Origin: Herbidospora galbida
GTDB lineage: Bacteria; Actinomycetota; Actinomycetes; Streptosporangiales; Streptosporangiaceae
DNA: 64,000 bases
Direction of reading: 5' to 3'
Assembly: GCF_005233835.1 (NCBI RefSeq)
Contig: NZ_SZQA01000002.1
Coordinates: forward strand, 186,001 to 250,000
Shown here: piece after piece, positions 24,265-32,191 of the stretch
How positions within the stretch are numbered: position 1 is the first letter of the stretch
How the letters are laid out: every line of letters begins with the position of its first letter
Program-made: the position numbers and the translations under genes
The notes under the pieces: generated by a model
Database searches by the model: none
What the model was told of the DNA's origin: nothing
The model's input: only the letters and a program-made list of their open reading frames with translations

Positions 24265-24903
24265 GTGGACAGCGCATCGCACCTCGCCGGGCTCCGGCGC
24301 AACTACCAGGGCGAACCTCTGCTCGACGTGGCCGACGATCCGATGACGCAGTTCGCCGTCTGGTTCGACGACGCGGTGAGCGCCGAAGTTCCGGAACCCA
24401 ATGCCATGGTGCTCGCGACGGCGTCGGCCGGGGGAAGACCCTCGGCGCGGACAGTTCTGTTGAAAGGCGCCGACGAGCAAGGTTTCACGTTCTTCACCAA
24501 CTACGAGTCCCGCAAGGGCCGCGACTTGGCCGAGAACCCCCGTGCCGCCCTGGTCTTCCCGTGGCATGTCATCAGCCGCCAGGTACGCGTGGAGGGCCGC
24601 GTCCGGCGCCTGTCCCGCGAGGACACCGCGGCCTATTTCCAATCGCGCCCGTACGGCTCCCGCATCGGCGCCTGGGCCTCCCGGCAGTCGGCGGTGGTCC
24701 GCAATAGAGAGGACCTGGAAAACCGCTACAACGAACTCGCGGAGAGATGGCCGGAAGATCCACCGGTGCCCGACTTCTGGGGCGGCTACGTGGTCGTGCC
24801 GAGCGAGATCGAGTTCTGGCAGGGCCGCGGCGACCGCATGCACGACCGGCTGCGCTACCGGAGGACGGGCCAGGACTGGACGGTCGAACGCCTGGCGCCT
24901 TGA
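24265..24903 (+). CDS. pdxH: Pyridoxamine 5'-phosphate oxidase
   Basis: The 212-residue FMN flavoprotein has [25 protein letters not shown], the FMN-binding RTVLLKG and [13 protein letters not shown], the substrate-site SRQVRVEG and [11 protein letters not shown], and the C-terminal [12 protein letters not shown] with Arg/His of the active site. It oxidises PNP/PMP to PLP, the cofactor used by serC nearby. GTG 24265 lacks a ribosome-binding site and follows AAGAAT by 8 nt. Confidence 0.95.
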   Translation: MDSASHLAGLRRNYQGEPLLDVADDPMTQFAVWFDDAVSAEVPEPNAMVLATASAGGRPSARTVLLKGADEQGFTFFTNYESRKGRDLAENPRAALVFPWHVISRQVRVEGRVRRLSREDTAAYFQSRPYGSRIGAWASRQSAVVRNREDLENRYNELAERWPEDPPVPDFWGGYVVVPSEIEFWQGRGDRMHDRLRYRRTGQDWTVERLAP

Positions 24904-24908
24904 GGCGG

Positions 24909-24931
24909 GCCGTCCACAGGCTGTGGACGGC
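24909..24931 (+). terminator. Terminator of pdxH
   Basis: GCCGTCCACAG (24909-24919) and CTGTGGACGGC (24921-24931) form an 11-bp hairpin starting 5 bp after the pdxH stop codon. Confidence 0.65.
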
Positions 24932-24959
24932 GCGGCCGGTGGGCTCGACGTTGTCCACA
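24910..24959. other. Three DnaA-box-like 9-mers
   Basis: CCGTCCACA (24910-24918), TGTGGACGG (24922-24930, inverted) and TTGTCCACA (24951-24959) lie within 50 bp. TTGTCCACA equals the DnaA box preferred in Streptomyces. The first two are also the arms of the pdxH terminator, so their DnaA role is doubtful. Confidence 0.35.
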
Positions 24960-25046
24960 GGCCTGGGTGGGCGGTGGCGAAGTCGTCGGTCCGGGGCGGG
25001 AGAATCGGCCCGCCCTCGTGGGTGGGCCCGTCACCAGGACGAACCC

Positions 25047-25065
25047 GGAAATATGTGATATTTCC
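25047..25065. promoter_or_regulatory. Perfect palindrome before MFS exporter
   Basis: GGAAATAT (25047-25054), GTG, ATATTTCC (25058-25065): perfect 8-bp arms, 22 bp before GTG 25088. It is AT-rich in a GC-rich setting and probably binds a dimeric repressor controlling the exporter. Confidence 0.55.
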
Positions 25066-25087
25066 CCCATGAGTAGGGTGTCCCCCC

Positions 25088-26326
25088 GTGAGCAAGGTGA
25101 GGGCGGCACTCGAACGGCATTTCGCGGACACCCGGCCGGTGGCCATCCCCGAGTACCGCAGGCTCCTGGCCGGCCAGGCCGTCGGGTTCATCGGGTTCCA
25201 GCTCACCGGAGTCGCCGTCGCGGCCGAGATCTACTCGATCACCAAGTCGTCGTTCTGGGTCGGCATGATGGGGCCGGTCGCCCTCGTCCCGCTCGTCGTC
25301 TTCGGCCTGTGGGGCGGCGCGGTCGCCGACGCCATGGACCGGCGCAAGCTGCTGCTGATCAGCTCCCTGTTCACCTGGGGCGCCACGATCGCGCTGCTCG
25401 TCAACGCGCTCACCGCCAAGAGTGTGTGGGTGATCATGGCGGCGGTGTTCGTGCAGTCGAGCGGCTTCGCGGTCAGCTCACCCACCCGGCAGGCGATCGT
25501 CCCGAGGCTGGTGCCGACCGACCTGGTGCCGGCCGCGAACACCCTGAGCTTCCTGTTCTCCAGCCTCGGCTCGGTGCTCGGGCCGCTGCTCGGCGGCGTG
25601 ATCCTGGCCACCACCGACTTCTCGGCCGCCTACGCCATCGACGCCGTCCTCTTCACCGCCACCCTGTACGCCTCCTACCGGCTCCCCAAGCTGGAGCCCC
25701 TCGGCGAGGTGACCGCCCCCGGCCCCCGGGCCGTGGCCGACGGCCTGCGCTACATCATGACCAGCCCGATCGTGCTGATGAGCTTCGCCGTCGACATCGT
25801 GGCGATGGCCTTCGCCCTGCCGAGGGCGCTGTTCCCCCAGATGGCCGCCGAACGCTTCGACGGCTCGGAGTTCGCCTTCGGCGCGCTGTCGGCCTCGATC
25901 GCCCTCGGCTCGGTCGTCGGCGGCGTCTTCTCCGGCTGGGTGGGGCGCGTACGCCGCCAGGGGGTGGCCCTCACCGTCGTGATCGCCCTGTGGGGCCTCA
26001 GCGTGGCTCTGGCGGGCCTGGCCGAGCCCCTGTGGCTGTGCGTCGCCCTGCTGGCCGTGGGCGGGTTCGCCGACCTGGTCTCGGCGGTCTGGCGGCAGAC
26101 CATCCTGCAGACGTACGCGCCGGACGAGATGCGCGGACGCCTCCAGGGCGTCTTCTTCGTCGTGGTGGCCGGCGGGCCGCGCCTGGGCGACCTGAGGGCG
26201 GGGGCCACGGCCTCGGCGTTCGGGCTGGTCCCGGCCTGGGTCGGGGGCGGCCTGCTGTGCGCGGTGAGCGTCTTCGCGGTCGGGCTGTCGGTGAAATCGT
26301 TCCGTAACTACCGGGTGGGTTCCTAG
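25088..26326 (+). CDS. MFS exporter (EntS/MFS_3 type)
   Basis: The 412-residue protein has 12 predicted helices, the loop 2-3 motif GGAVADAMDRRKLL, SSPTRQAIVPRLVP before helix 5 (typical of the MFS_3/enterobactin exporter group) and a second-half loop GWVGRVRR. Probable role: efflux of a small molecule such as a siderophore or antibiotic. A perfect palindrome at 25047-25065 overlaps its likely promoter. The iron regulator gene follows 147 bp downstream, which makes an iron-linked substrate possible but unproven. Confidence 0.85.
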   Translation: MSKVRAALERHFADTRPVAIPEYRRLLAGQAVGFIGFQLTGVAVAAEIYSITKSSFWVGMMGPVALVPLVVFGLWGGAVADAMDRRKLLLISSLFTWGATIALLVNALTAKSVWVIMAAVFVQSSGFAVSSPTRQAIVPRLVPTDLVPAANTLSFLFSSLGSVLGPLLGGVILATTDFSAAYAIDAVLFTATLYASYRLPKLEPLGEVTAPGPRAVADGLRYIMTSPIVLMSFAVDIVAMAFALPRALFPQMAAERFDGSEFAFGALSASIALGSVVGGVFSGWVGRVRRQGVALTVVIALWGLSVALAGLAEPLWLCVALLAVGGFADLVSAVWRQTILQTYAPDEMRGRLQGVFFVVVAGGPRLGDLRAGATASAFGLVPAWVGGGLLCAVSVFAVGLSVKSFRNYRVGS

Positions 26327-26473
26327 CTGGGCCGCGGGCCGCCCACGTGCGGGTCCGGACACCGGAAGCTTTTCGGGCCTCTCGCTGTTGCCCAAGGTGC
26401 TTTCCCGGACCAGTAAGGTCGGCGGGAACGCGCTTGCGGGTCGTAGCATCGAACAGGACCGGGAGGATGACCG

Positions 26474-27172
26474 TTGACCGCACACGGCCTGATCGACACG
26501 ACGGAGATGTATCTCCGCACGATCTTCGAGCTCGAAGAGGAAGGGATCGTCCCGCTGCGCGCCCGGATCGCCGAGAGGCTGCAGCAGAGCGGTCCCACCG
26601 TGAGCCAGACCGTCGCCCGCATGGAGCGCGACGGGCTCGTCAAGGTGGAGGGCGACCGCCACCTGACCCTGAGTGAGGCGGGCCGCAAGCAGGCGATCCG
26701 CGTCATGCGCAAGCACCGCCTCGCCGAGTGCCTGCTGACCCAGGTGATCGGCATGCCCTGGGAAGATGTCCACGTCGAGGCGTGCCGCTGGGAACACGTC
26801 ATGTCGGAACAGGTCGAGGTGCGGCTGGTGGCCCTCCTCGGCAACCCGACCGTCTGCCCTCATGGGAACCCCATCCCGGGGCTCGAAGAGCTGGGCGCGT
26901 CCGGTTTGACGGAAATTGAGCAGGTCTCGCCTATGGCCGACGTCGCGGGGCCAAGAGATATACCCGTTGTCGTGCGCCGAATTAGCGAACAAGTGCAAAG
27001 CGATCCCGCTCTGATGCTTAAACTCAAGCAAGTTGGGATACAACCCGGACGCGAGGTGACGCTCGCGGCGAGCGACGACGGTGTGCGGGTGACTGGTGAC
27101 GAACAGGCTGACAACAACCTCGCGGAGCTCCCGCGCGACGTCGCAGCACACGTTTTCGTCTCCAAGCGCTGA
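26474..27172 (+). CDS. ideR: Iron-dependent repressor of the DtxR/IdeR family
   Basis: The 232-residue protein starts at TTG 26474 (GGGAGGA 7 nt upstream). It has the N-terminal winged-helix (GLIDTTEMYLRTIFELEEEG, SGPTVSQTVARMERDGLV), the metal-binding dimerisation domain with EACRWEHVMS (the Cys/Glu/His ligands of IdeR) and a C-terminal SH3-like FeoA domain (GIQPGREVTL). With Fe2+ bound, such proteins repress siderophore and uptake genes. The length equals mycobacterial IdeR. Confidence 0.93.
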   Translation: MTAHGLIDTTEMYLRTIFELEEEGIVPLRARIAERLQQSGPTVSQTVARMERDGLVKVEGDRHLTLSEAGRKQAIRVMRKHRLAECLLTQVIGMPWEDVHVEACRWEHVMSEQVEVRLVALLGNPTVCPHGNPIPGLEELGASGLTEIEQVSPMADVAGPRDIPVVVRRISEQVQSDPALMLKLKQVGIQPGREVTLAASDDGVRVTGDEQADNNLAELPRDVAAHVFVSKR

Positions 27173-27214
27173 TCCCCACGGGTCCAGCTCTGTTCTCCTA
27201 GGAGTGGTCGTCGG

Positions 27215-29488
27215 ATGAAGCGTTGGGGGGACCTGTCGCAGGACACGACCGACCACCTCTCCGCGGGCGCGGTGCTCGACCAGGCGGAGTTGGCCGTCGT
27301 CGTCACCGACAGGTTCAGCAACGTCCTTTACTGGAACCCCTTCGCCGAGCAGCTGTTCGGCCGGCCGGGCTACGCCCACGGGCGTGATGACACGATCTCC
27401 ATCAGCATCATGGAGCGTGACCACCCGCTGGGCGTCGAGCTCGCCAAACACGTGCTCAAGGGCAACGTGTGGGAGGGGACCTTCGACGTCGTCCGCCACG
27501 ACGGCACGCTGATCTACGTGCGGGCGCAGGCGGTGCCCATGCGGCACACGTCGGGGTCGGTCACCGGCATCGTGATCACCGCCCGCGAGGCGATGAAGAG
27601 CAACGAGCGGGAGAAAGACCGCTTCGGCCTGCTCGAGCGCATCGGCGAGCGGCTGGCCGGCTCCCTCTACGTCGAGGAGACCCTCAACCGGGTCGCCGAG
27701 ATGCTCGTCCCGCAGTTCGCCGACCACTGCTTCATCGAGCTGATGGAGGGCGAGCGGCTGGTCCGCAAGGTCTCCACCCACGTCGGCGGCTGGCAGCCCC
27801 CGGCCGACACCTGGAAGCCCGTCGGCGCCGAGATCCGCTATCCCATCGGCCACTACGCCGACAGCGCGATGCGCCGCCAGGAGACCATCCTGGTCGAAGA
27901 CTTCTCCCAGGTCAGCTACCCCTCCATCAGCGAGGGCGCGGCCCGGGTCGACGGCGAGGTCGGGGTCACCTCGGCGATCGTGGCGCCGCTGTGCGCCCGC
28001 GGCGAGTCCCTCGGGCTGATGTACCTGTCGATGTCCAACCTGACCGACCGGCGCTCGCCCCACTACGACGCCTTCGACCGCGACTTCGTCGGGGCCATCG
28101 CCACCCGGGTCGCCATCGCCGTCGACAACGCCCTCCTGTTCGAAGAGGAGCGCCACACGGCCGAGTCGTTCCAGAAGCACCTGCTGCCGCGTGAGCTGCC
28201 CAAGCTCGACGGGCTCGAGATCGCCGTCCGCTACCTCCCGGCCGCCCCGCTGTCCAGCCACGGCCAGGGCATCCAGACCCAGGTCGGCGGCGACTGGTAC
28301 GACGTGATCCCGCTGTCGGCCGGTCGGGTCGGCATCGTGATCGGCGACGTCGAGGGCCGCGGCGCCAAGGCCGCCGCCGTGATGGGCCAGCTCCGCGCCG
28401 CCCTGCGGGCCTTCGCACAGGACGACAAGCCTCCGGCCGACATCCTGGCCCGCCTCGACGAGTGGACCCGCATACTGGCCTCTCCCGAGGAAGACGACTT
28501 CGGCGCCGACGTCACCAGCCCGCCGATCGTCACCTGCCAATACATGGTCTACGACGCCTGGTCGCGCGAGTTGTCGTTCGCCAACGCCGGTCATTCGCCG
28601 CCCCTGCTGATCGTCGACGGTTCGGTCACCGAGCTCGACATCGGCGACGTCGGCAAGCCGCTGGGCGTGCGGGCCACCGGCGTCCACGCCGACCTGGTCT
28701 ACAAGGAGGAGACGCGGGTGCTGCCCCCGGGCGCGACCCTGCTCCTCTACACCGACGGCCTGGTCGACCGGCGTCCGCTGCGCGAGTCGGGGGTGCCCTC
28801 GCGCGACCTCGAAGAGGCCGTGCGGGTGCTGTGCGACGAGATCTCCAAGATCGCCGACGAGCCGGTCGAGCGCATCGCCGACGTCGCCACCAGCGCGGTG
28901 CCCGGTGAGATCGACGACGACATGGCGATCCTGGTCGTCCGGTCGGGCGGCGGCGAGCTGGAGTTCGAGGAGTCCGACTATCCCGCCCAGCCGATCATGG
29001 TCGGCGAGGCGCGGCGGATGGCCCGCAACGCCTTCGAGCGCTGGAACATCCCCGAGGAGAAGGGCGAGCTGGCCTGCCTGCTCGTCTCCGAGGTGGTCAC
29101 CAACGTCGTGCTGCACGCCGCGTCGGCCAGCGCGCCGCGCCGCGAGCTCGTGCTCGACGGGCCGCCGCTGCCGTTCGACGAGTCGTGGGACTTCCCCGAG
29201 CTCGAGGTCGACCTCGATCTCGACCTTGGCCGTGAGGGCATCGCGGCGCTCAACGCCGCCGCCGACCCCGAGAAGAAGTTCACGCTCCGGCTCCGCCGCG
29301 GCGGCGAGTCGATCTGGGTCGAGGTCTTCGACCAAGACCTCCGGCTGCCCCGCATCCGCAGCGCCGGGGAGAACGACGAAGGCGGGCGAGGGCTTTACCT
29401 GGTCGACCAACTGGCTCGGCGTTGGGGCTCCCGGCCCACCCCCGACGGGAAGGCCGTCTGGTTCGAGATTCCGGTCGGCGGTCGCTGA
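27215..29488 (+). CDS. PAS-GAF-SpoIIE (PP2C) phosphatase with HATPase_c domain
   Basis: The product has 757 residues and no membrane segment. A PAS domain lies at ~20-130 (LAVVVTDRFSNVLYWNPFAEQLFG), a GAF domain at ~145-310, a SpoIIE-type PP2C phosphatase at ~320-575 (QVGGDWYDVIPL, IGDVEGRGAKAA, DDDMAILVV), and an anti-sigma-kinase-like HATPase_c at ~590-757 (LLVSEVVTNVVLHA, DNDEGGRGLYLVDQL-like end). This is the Streptomyces-type stress and development regulator that both dephosphorylates STAS antagonists and may bind a sigma factor. AGGAG precedes ATG 27215. The STAS protein at 18386-18730 is a candidate partner. Confidence 0.92.
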   Translation: MKRWGDLSQDTTDHLSAGAVLDQAELAVVVTDRFSNVLYWNPFAEQLFGRPGYAHGRDDTISISIMERDHPLGVELAKHVLKGNVWEGTFDVVRHDGTLIYVRAQAVPMRHTSGSVTGIVITAREAMKSNEREKDRFGLLERIGERLAGSLYVEETLNRVAEMLVPQFADHCFIELMEGERLVRKVSTHVGGWQPPADTWKPVGAEIRYPIGHYADSAMRRQETILVEDFSQVSYPSISEGAARVDGEVGVTSAIVAPLCARGESLGLMYLSMSNLTDRRSPHYDAFDRDFVGAIATRVAIAVDNALLFEEERHTAESFQKHLLPRELPKLDGLEIAVRYLPAAPLSSHGQGIQTQVGGDWYDVIPLSAGRVGIVIGDVEGRGAKAAAVMGQLRAALRAFAQDDKPPADILARLDEWTRILASPEEDDFGADVTSPPIVTCQYMVYDAWSRELSFANAGHSPPLLIVDGSVTELDIGDVGKPLGVRATGVHADLVYKEETRVLPPGATLLLYTDGLVDRRPLRESGVPSRDLEEAVRVLCDEISKIADEPVERIADVATSAVPGEIDDDMAILVVRSGGGELEFEESDYPAQPIMVGEARRMARNAFERWNIPEEKGELACLLVSEVVTNVVLHAASASAPRRELVLDGPPLPFDESWDFPELEVDLDLDLGREGIAALNAAADPEKKFTLRLRRGGESIWVEVFDQDLRLPRIRSAGENDEGGRGLYLVDQLARRWGSRPTPDGKAVWFEIPVGGR

Positions 29489-29502
29489 GCTGGCTTTCCC
29501 GT

Positions 29503-29526
29503 GGGTTCGGTGTTTGACTCGAACCC
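29503..29526. promoter_or_regulatory. Inverted repeat abutting the hydrolase start codon
   Basis: GGGTTCG (29503-29509) and CGAACCC (29520-29526) end exactly before ATG 29527 and begin 14 bp after the phosphatase stop. It may be a small terminator or may mask the start codon. No ribosome-binding site is present for the next gene. Confidence 0.45.
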
Positions 29527-30261
29527 ATGGAGCTGGTGTACCGCCGCACGGGAGCCGGCCCGCCCCTGGTGCTGATGCACGGGATCGGGCACCACTGGCA
29601 GGCCTGGCAGCCGGTCATCGACCTGCTCGCCCGGCACCATGACGTGATCGCCGTCGACCTGCCCGGGTTCGGCGCCTCCCCGCCCCTGCCCCCGGGCACG
29701 ATCTCCACCGCCGAGTCGCTGGCCTACGCCGTCGAGGCCTTCTGGCACGACCTCGGCATCGAGGAACCCCACGTCGCGGGCAACTCCCTCGGCGGCTACC
29801 TCGCCCTCGACATGGCCTCGCGCGGGGTCTGCCGTACGGCCACCGCGATCTCCCCGGCCGGATACTGGTCACGGACCGAGCTGCTCTGGCTCCGCAGCGT
29901 GCTCAAGGTGATGCGGATGGGGCCGATCACCCGGAAGGGCCTGGGGCTGGTCGTCGCCCATCCCGAACGGGTGTCCGACGAGGTGCTCCACGCCGGGTGG
30001 CTGGCGCTCAAGGAGGCGCCCGGCTTCTACGAGACGCTCGACGCCTTCTACTGGATGCCGCCGCCCGCGCCGCCGAAGGTGCCGGTCACGATCGCCTGGG
30101 GCGAGAAAGACCGGCTGCTGCCCAAACGGCAGGCGGTCAGGGCCGGGCGGTGGGCGCAGAAGCGGGTGCACCTGCTGCCCGACTGCGGGCATGTCCCGAT
30201 GACCGACGATCCCGAGCTGGTGGCGCGGGTGCTCCTCAGCGGAGCACGCGCAGCGAACTGA
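29527..30261 (+). CDS. Alpha/beta-fold hydrolase
   Basis: This 244-residue protein has the oxyanion LMHGIGHHW segment, the nucleophile elbow GNSLGG, the acid residue in WGEKDRLLP and the catalytic His in DCGHVPM. These define an alpha/beta hydrolase near the MhpC/haloperoxidase group. No signal peptide is visible. The substrate cannot be told. Its last 26 bp overlap the convergent membrane-protein operon. Confidence 0.85.
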   Translation: MELVYRRTGAGPPLVLMHGIGHHWQAWQPVIDLLARHHDVIAVDLPGFGASPPLPPGTISTAESLAYAVEAFWHDLGIEEPHVAGNSLGGYLALDMASRGVCRTATAISPAGYWSRTELLWLRSVLKVMRMGPITRKGLGLVVAHPERVSDEVLHAGWLALKEAPGFYETLDAFYWMPPPAPPKVPVTIAWGEKDRLLPKRQAVRAGRWAQKRVHLLPDCGHVPMTDDPELVARVLLSGARAAN

Positions 30262-31075
30262 CGACCGTCGCGATGTCGGGCCACAAACGCTTGTGGGTGT
30301 CCGGGATGGTGATCCAGATGACCGACGGGCGGTCGGCGCCGGTCTCCACCGCGACGGCGACGGCCAGCTCCAGCCGTGCCTTGCGCCCCAGTTCGCTGGG
30401 CGGCATGCGCATCTCGCGGGCCACCAGCCAGCCGTTGGGAACGCGCTGCGAGGCGACGTCCTTGCCCTTGGTGCCGCGCGGGAAGTTGTTCTCCTGCTTG
30501 TAGTCGAGCATCGCGACGGCGGCGTCGTAAGGGCTGTCGCCTCCGTCGACGTCGCTCCACAGGCGCTGGGCGTCGATGTCGGCGAACCACTCGCTGTCGA
30601 GGTCCGGGCCGTACTCCTCGGTGACGAAACTCTGGCGGGTGGAGTAGCGGCCGTCGGAGAACAGGCCTTCCGGCTGGCCCTTGGCGGGTTTCCAGGGCTT
30701 GCCGAGTTCGGCGTAGCGGAGGCGGGCCTTGCGGTCGCGGACCTCGCCGATCACCTGCGAGGGGGTGCCGGAGTACTTCTTGAGGCGGACGACGGTGCCC
30801 TCGGCGATGCGGTCGACCTCCAGCGTGGGGGAGGGCGACGGGGTCGGCTCCTCCGTCGGGGTCGGGGTCGGCTCCGGCGTGGGGGTGGTCGCGGTGACCG
30901 GCCTCGGGGGCGCGGGGCGGTCGGGGCGAGGTAGCGCGGTCGGGGTGGCGCCCGAGTTGGCGGCCAGGGAGATGCCGGTGATCACCTGGGTGACCAGGAG
31001 GGCGCCGCCGAGCAGGTTGGCCCACACCGGGACGCGGACGTAGAGGCGGCGGGCCTTGGGGGAGACCTTGGGCAT
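30236..31075 (-). CDS. Single-pass membrane protein with Pro/Thr-rich stalk, uncharacterised
   Basis: The product has 279 residues. A basic N-terminus (MPKVSPKARRLYVRV) precedes one helix (~17-38), then a proline/threonine stalk (~45-85, PTPEPTPTPTEEPTPSPSP) and a ~190-residue extracellular domain with WITIPDTHK near the end. The orientation is N-in/C-out. It is the last gene of a three-gene minus-strand operon, 1 bp after the stop of the 304-residue coiled-coil membrane protein. I do not recognise the extracellular domain. Confidence 0.75.
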   Translation of the reverse strand: MPKVSPKARRLYVRVPVWANLLGGALLVTQVITGISLAANSGATPTALPRPDRPAPPRPVTATTPTPEPTPTPTEEPTPSPSPTLEVDRIAEGTVVRLKKYSGTPSQVIGEVRDRKARLRYAELGKPWKPAKGQPEGLFSDGRYSTRQSFVTEEYGPDLDSEWFADIDAQRLWSDVDGGDSPYDAAVAMLDYKQENNFPRGTKGKDVASQRVPNGWLVAREMRMPPSELGRKARLELAVAVAVETGADRPSVIWITIPDTHKRLWPDIATVVSSLRVLR

Positions 31076-31076
31076 G

Positions 31077-31991
31077 TCAGCCCGCCTTCGGGAGCAGGAC
31101 CAGGCCGGCCTTGCGGGCGTCGCGCACGCTCTCGCGCAGCGCGGCCTCGACCCTGGCGGCCTTCTCGGTCAGGGCGTCGATCTCCTCGGTGGCCAGGCGG
31201 TCGCGGACCGTCCGGGCCAGGAGTTCGGTGTAGGCGTCGCCGTCGTCGGCCAGGTCCTGGAGGGTCTTCCACTCCTGGTAGGCGTCGTCGGCGGCCATCA
31301 CCCGCAGGGCGTAGTCCTCCAGCGCCTCGACCCGTTCGGTCAGGGAGTCGGTGGCCACCCTCAGGGCGCTCTCGTGGGCGTCGAGCATGTCTCTGATGCG
31401 GTCGGTGACCTTGCCCTTGCGGGCCGCCCGCTGTTCGCGGCGCAGCCGGGTCATCTCGGCGAGGGTCTCGGCGATCTCCCACTCCTGGCGGGGGAGGGTG
31501 ACGGTGTTGGCGATGTCGTCGAGCAGGCCGGCCCGGTTGACGCTCGATTCGAGCACGGCGGCGACCGCCTTCTGGGTGCGCTCCAGCAACTCGGCGTCGC
31601 GGAGATGCAGGTCGGCGATGTAGCGGCCCTGGTGCTTGCGGGCCAGCTTGGCGACGGGCGACTCGCCCGACAGGGCCAGCAGGGCGAGGAATGCCACCGC
31701 CTCGACCGCGAGGCTCATGGTGAAGGCGGGGGCGAAGCCGTAAAAGAACCAGATCATCAGCTGGACGACCTGCAGGGTCGCGCCGAGCGGGAACCACCAC
31801 CGGCCGTGGAGGCGGCCGATCACGACGGGCAGGAACCCCCACAGCGAGGCCGACAGCAGCGCGGCCCAGGCGTCGGCGCCGATCCGGCCGCCCCAACGGG
31901 GGCGGCCCGGGACCGGGTGGAGGAACTCGGGGGAGGCGGCCATGAGCGCCCGCTCGGCGGGCGGCAGAGCCGGATCGAACGCAGGTCTCAT
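31077..31991 (-). CDS. Membrane protein with cytoplasmic coiled coil, uncharacterised
   Basis: The 304-residue product has at least two or three helices in the first 110 residues (WAALLSASLWGFLPVVIG; LQVVQLMIWFFYGFAPAF; AVAFLALLAL). A long charged helical region (~115-300) rich in Glu, Arg and Ala is probably a coiled coil. ATG 31991 overlaps the stop of the upstream 54-residue gene (ATGA). The open frame extending upstream to 33245 is the shadow of acdh coding sequence. Architecture suggests a membrane-associated scaffold; no known family is recognised. Confidence 0.75.
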   Translation of the reverse strand: MRPAFDPALPPAERALMAASPEFLHPVPGRPRWGGRIGADAWAALLSASLWGFLPVVIGRLHGRWWFPLGATLQVVQLMIWFFYGFAPAFTMSLAVEAVAFLALLALSGESPVAKLARKHQGRYIADLHLRDAELLERTQKAVAAVLESSVNRAGLLDDIANTVTLPRQEWEIAETLAEMTRLRREQRAARKGKVTDRIRDMLDAHESALRVATDSLTERVEALEDYALRVMAADDAYQEWKTLQDLADDGDAYTELLARTVRDRLATEEIDALTEKAARVEAALRESVRDARKAGLVLLPKAG

Positions 31992-32152
31992 CGGATGGTC
32001 TGACCCCAGATCAGGAGCATGGCGATGATGAAGACGATCATCACGCCTCCGTAGGCGACGGCGCCCAGCCGGAAGAACCGGCGCACCTTGTTCAGCAGCC
32101 AGGCCGCCAGGAACGCCAGGAAGACCAGCAGGATCAGCCCGGTGATTTCCAT
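31988..32152 (-). CDS. Small membrane protein (54 residues)
   Basis: The frame from ATG 32152 to TGA 31988-31990 encodes two helices, LILLVFLAFLAAWLL (6-20) and VAYGGVMIVFIIAMLLIW (32-49), separated by the basic loop NKVRRFFR. Its stop overlaps the next start (ATGA), which strongly supports translation. CATACT lies 6 nt upstream of the ATG, so it may be leaderless and the first gene of the operon running to 30236. Confidence 0.75.
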   Translation of the reverse strand: MEITGLILLVFLAFLAAWLLNKVRRFFRLGAVAYGGVMIVFIIAMLLIWGQTIR

Positions 32153-32191
32153 GGGGCCAGTATGAAGCTTTACCGCCGCTTTTGGATTGGT

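Noticed and set aside
25478-29410. A 1310-codon open frame on the minus strand
   Set aside because: It lies opposite the MFS, ideR and phosphatase genes, has no domain logic and reads as low-complexity Gly/Arg/Asp/Val sequence; it is the antisense shadow of high-GC3 genes.
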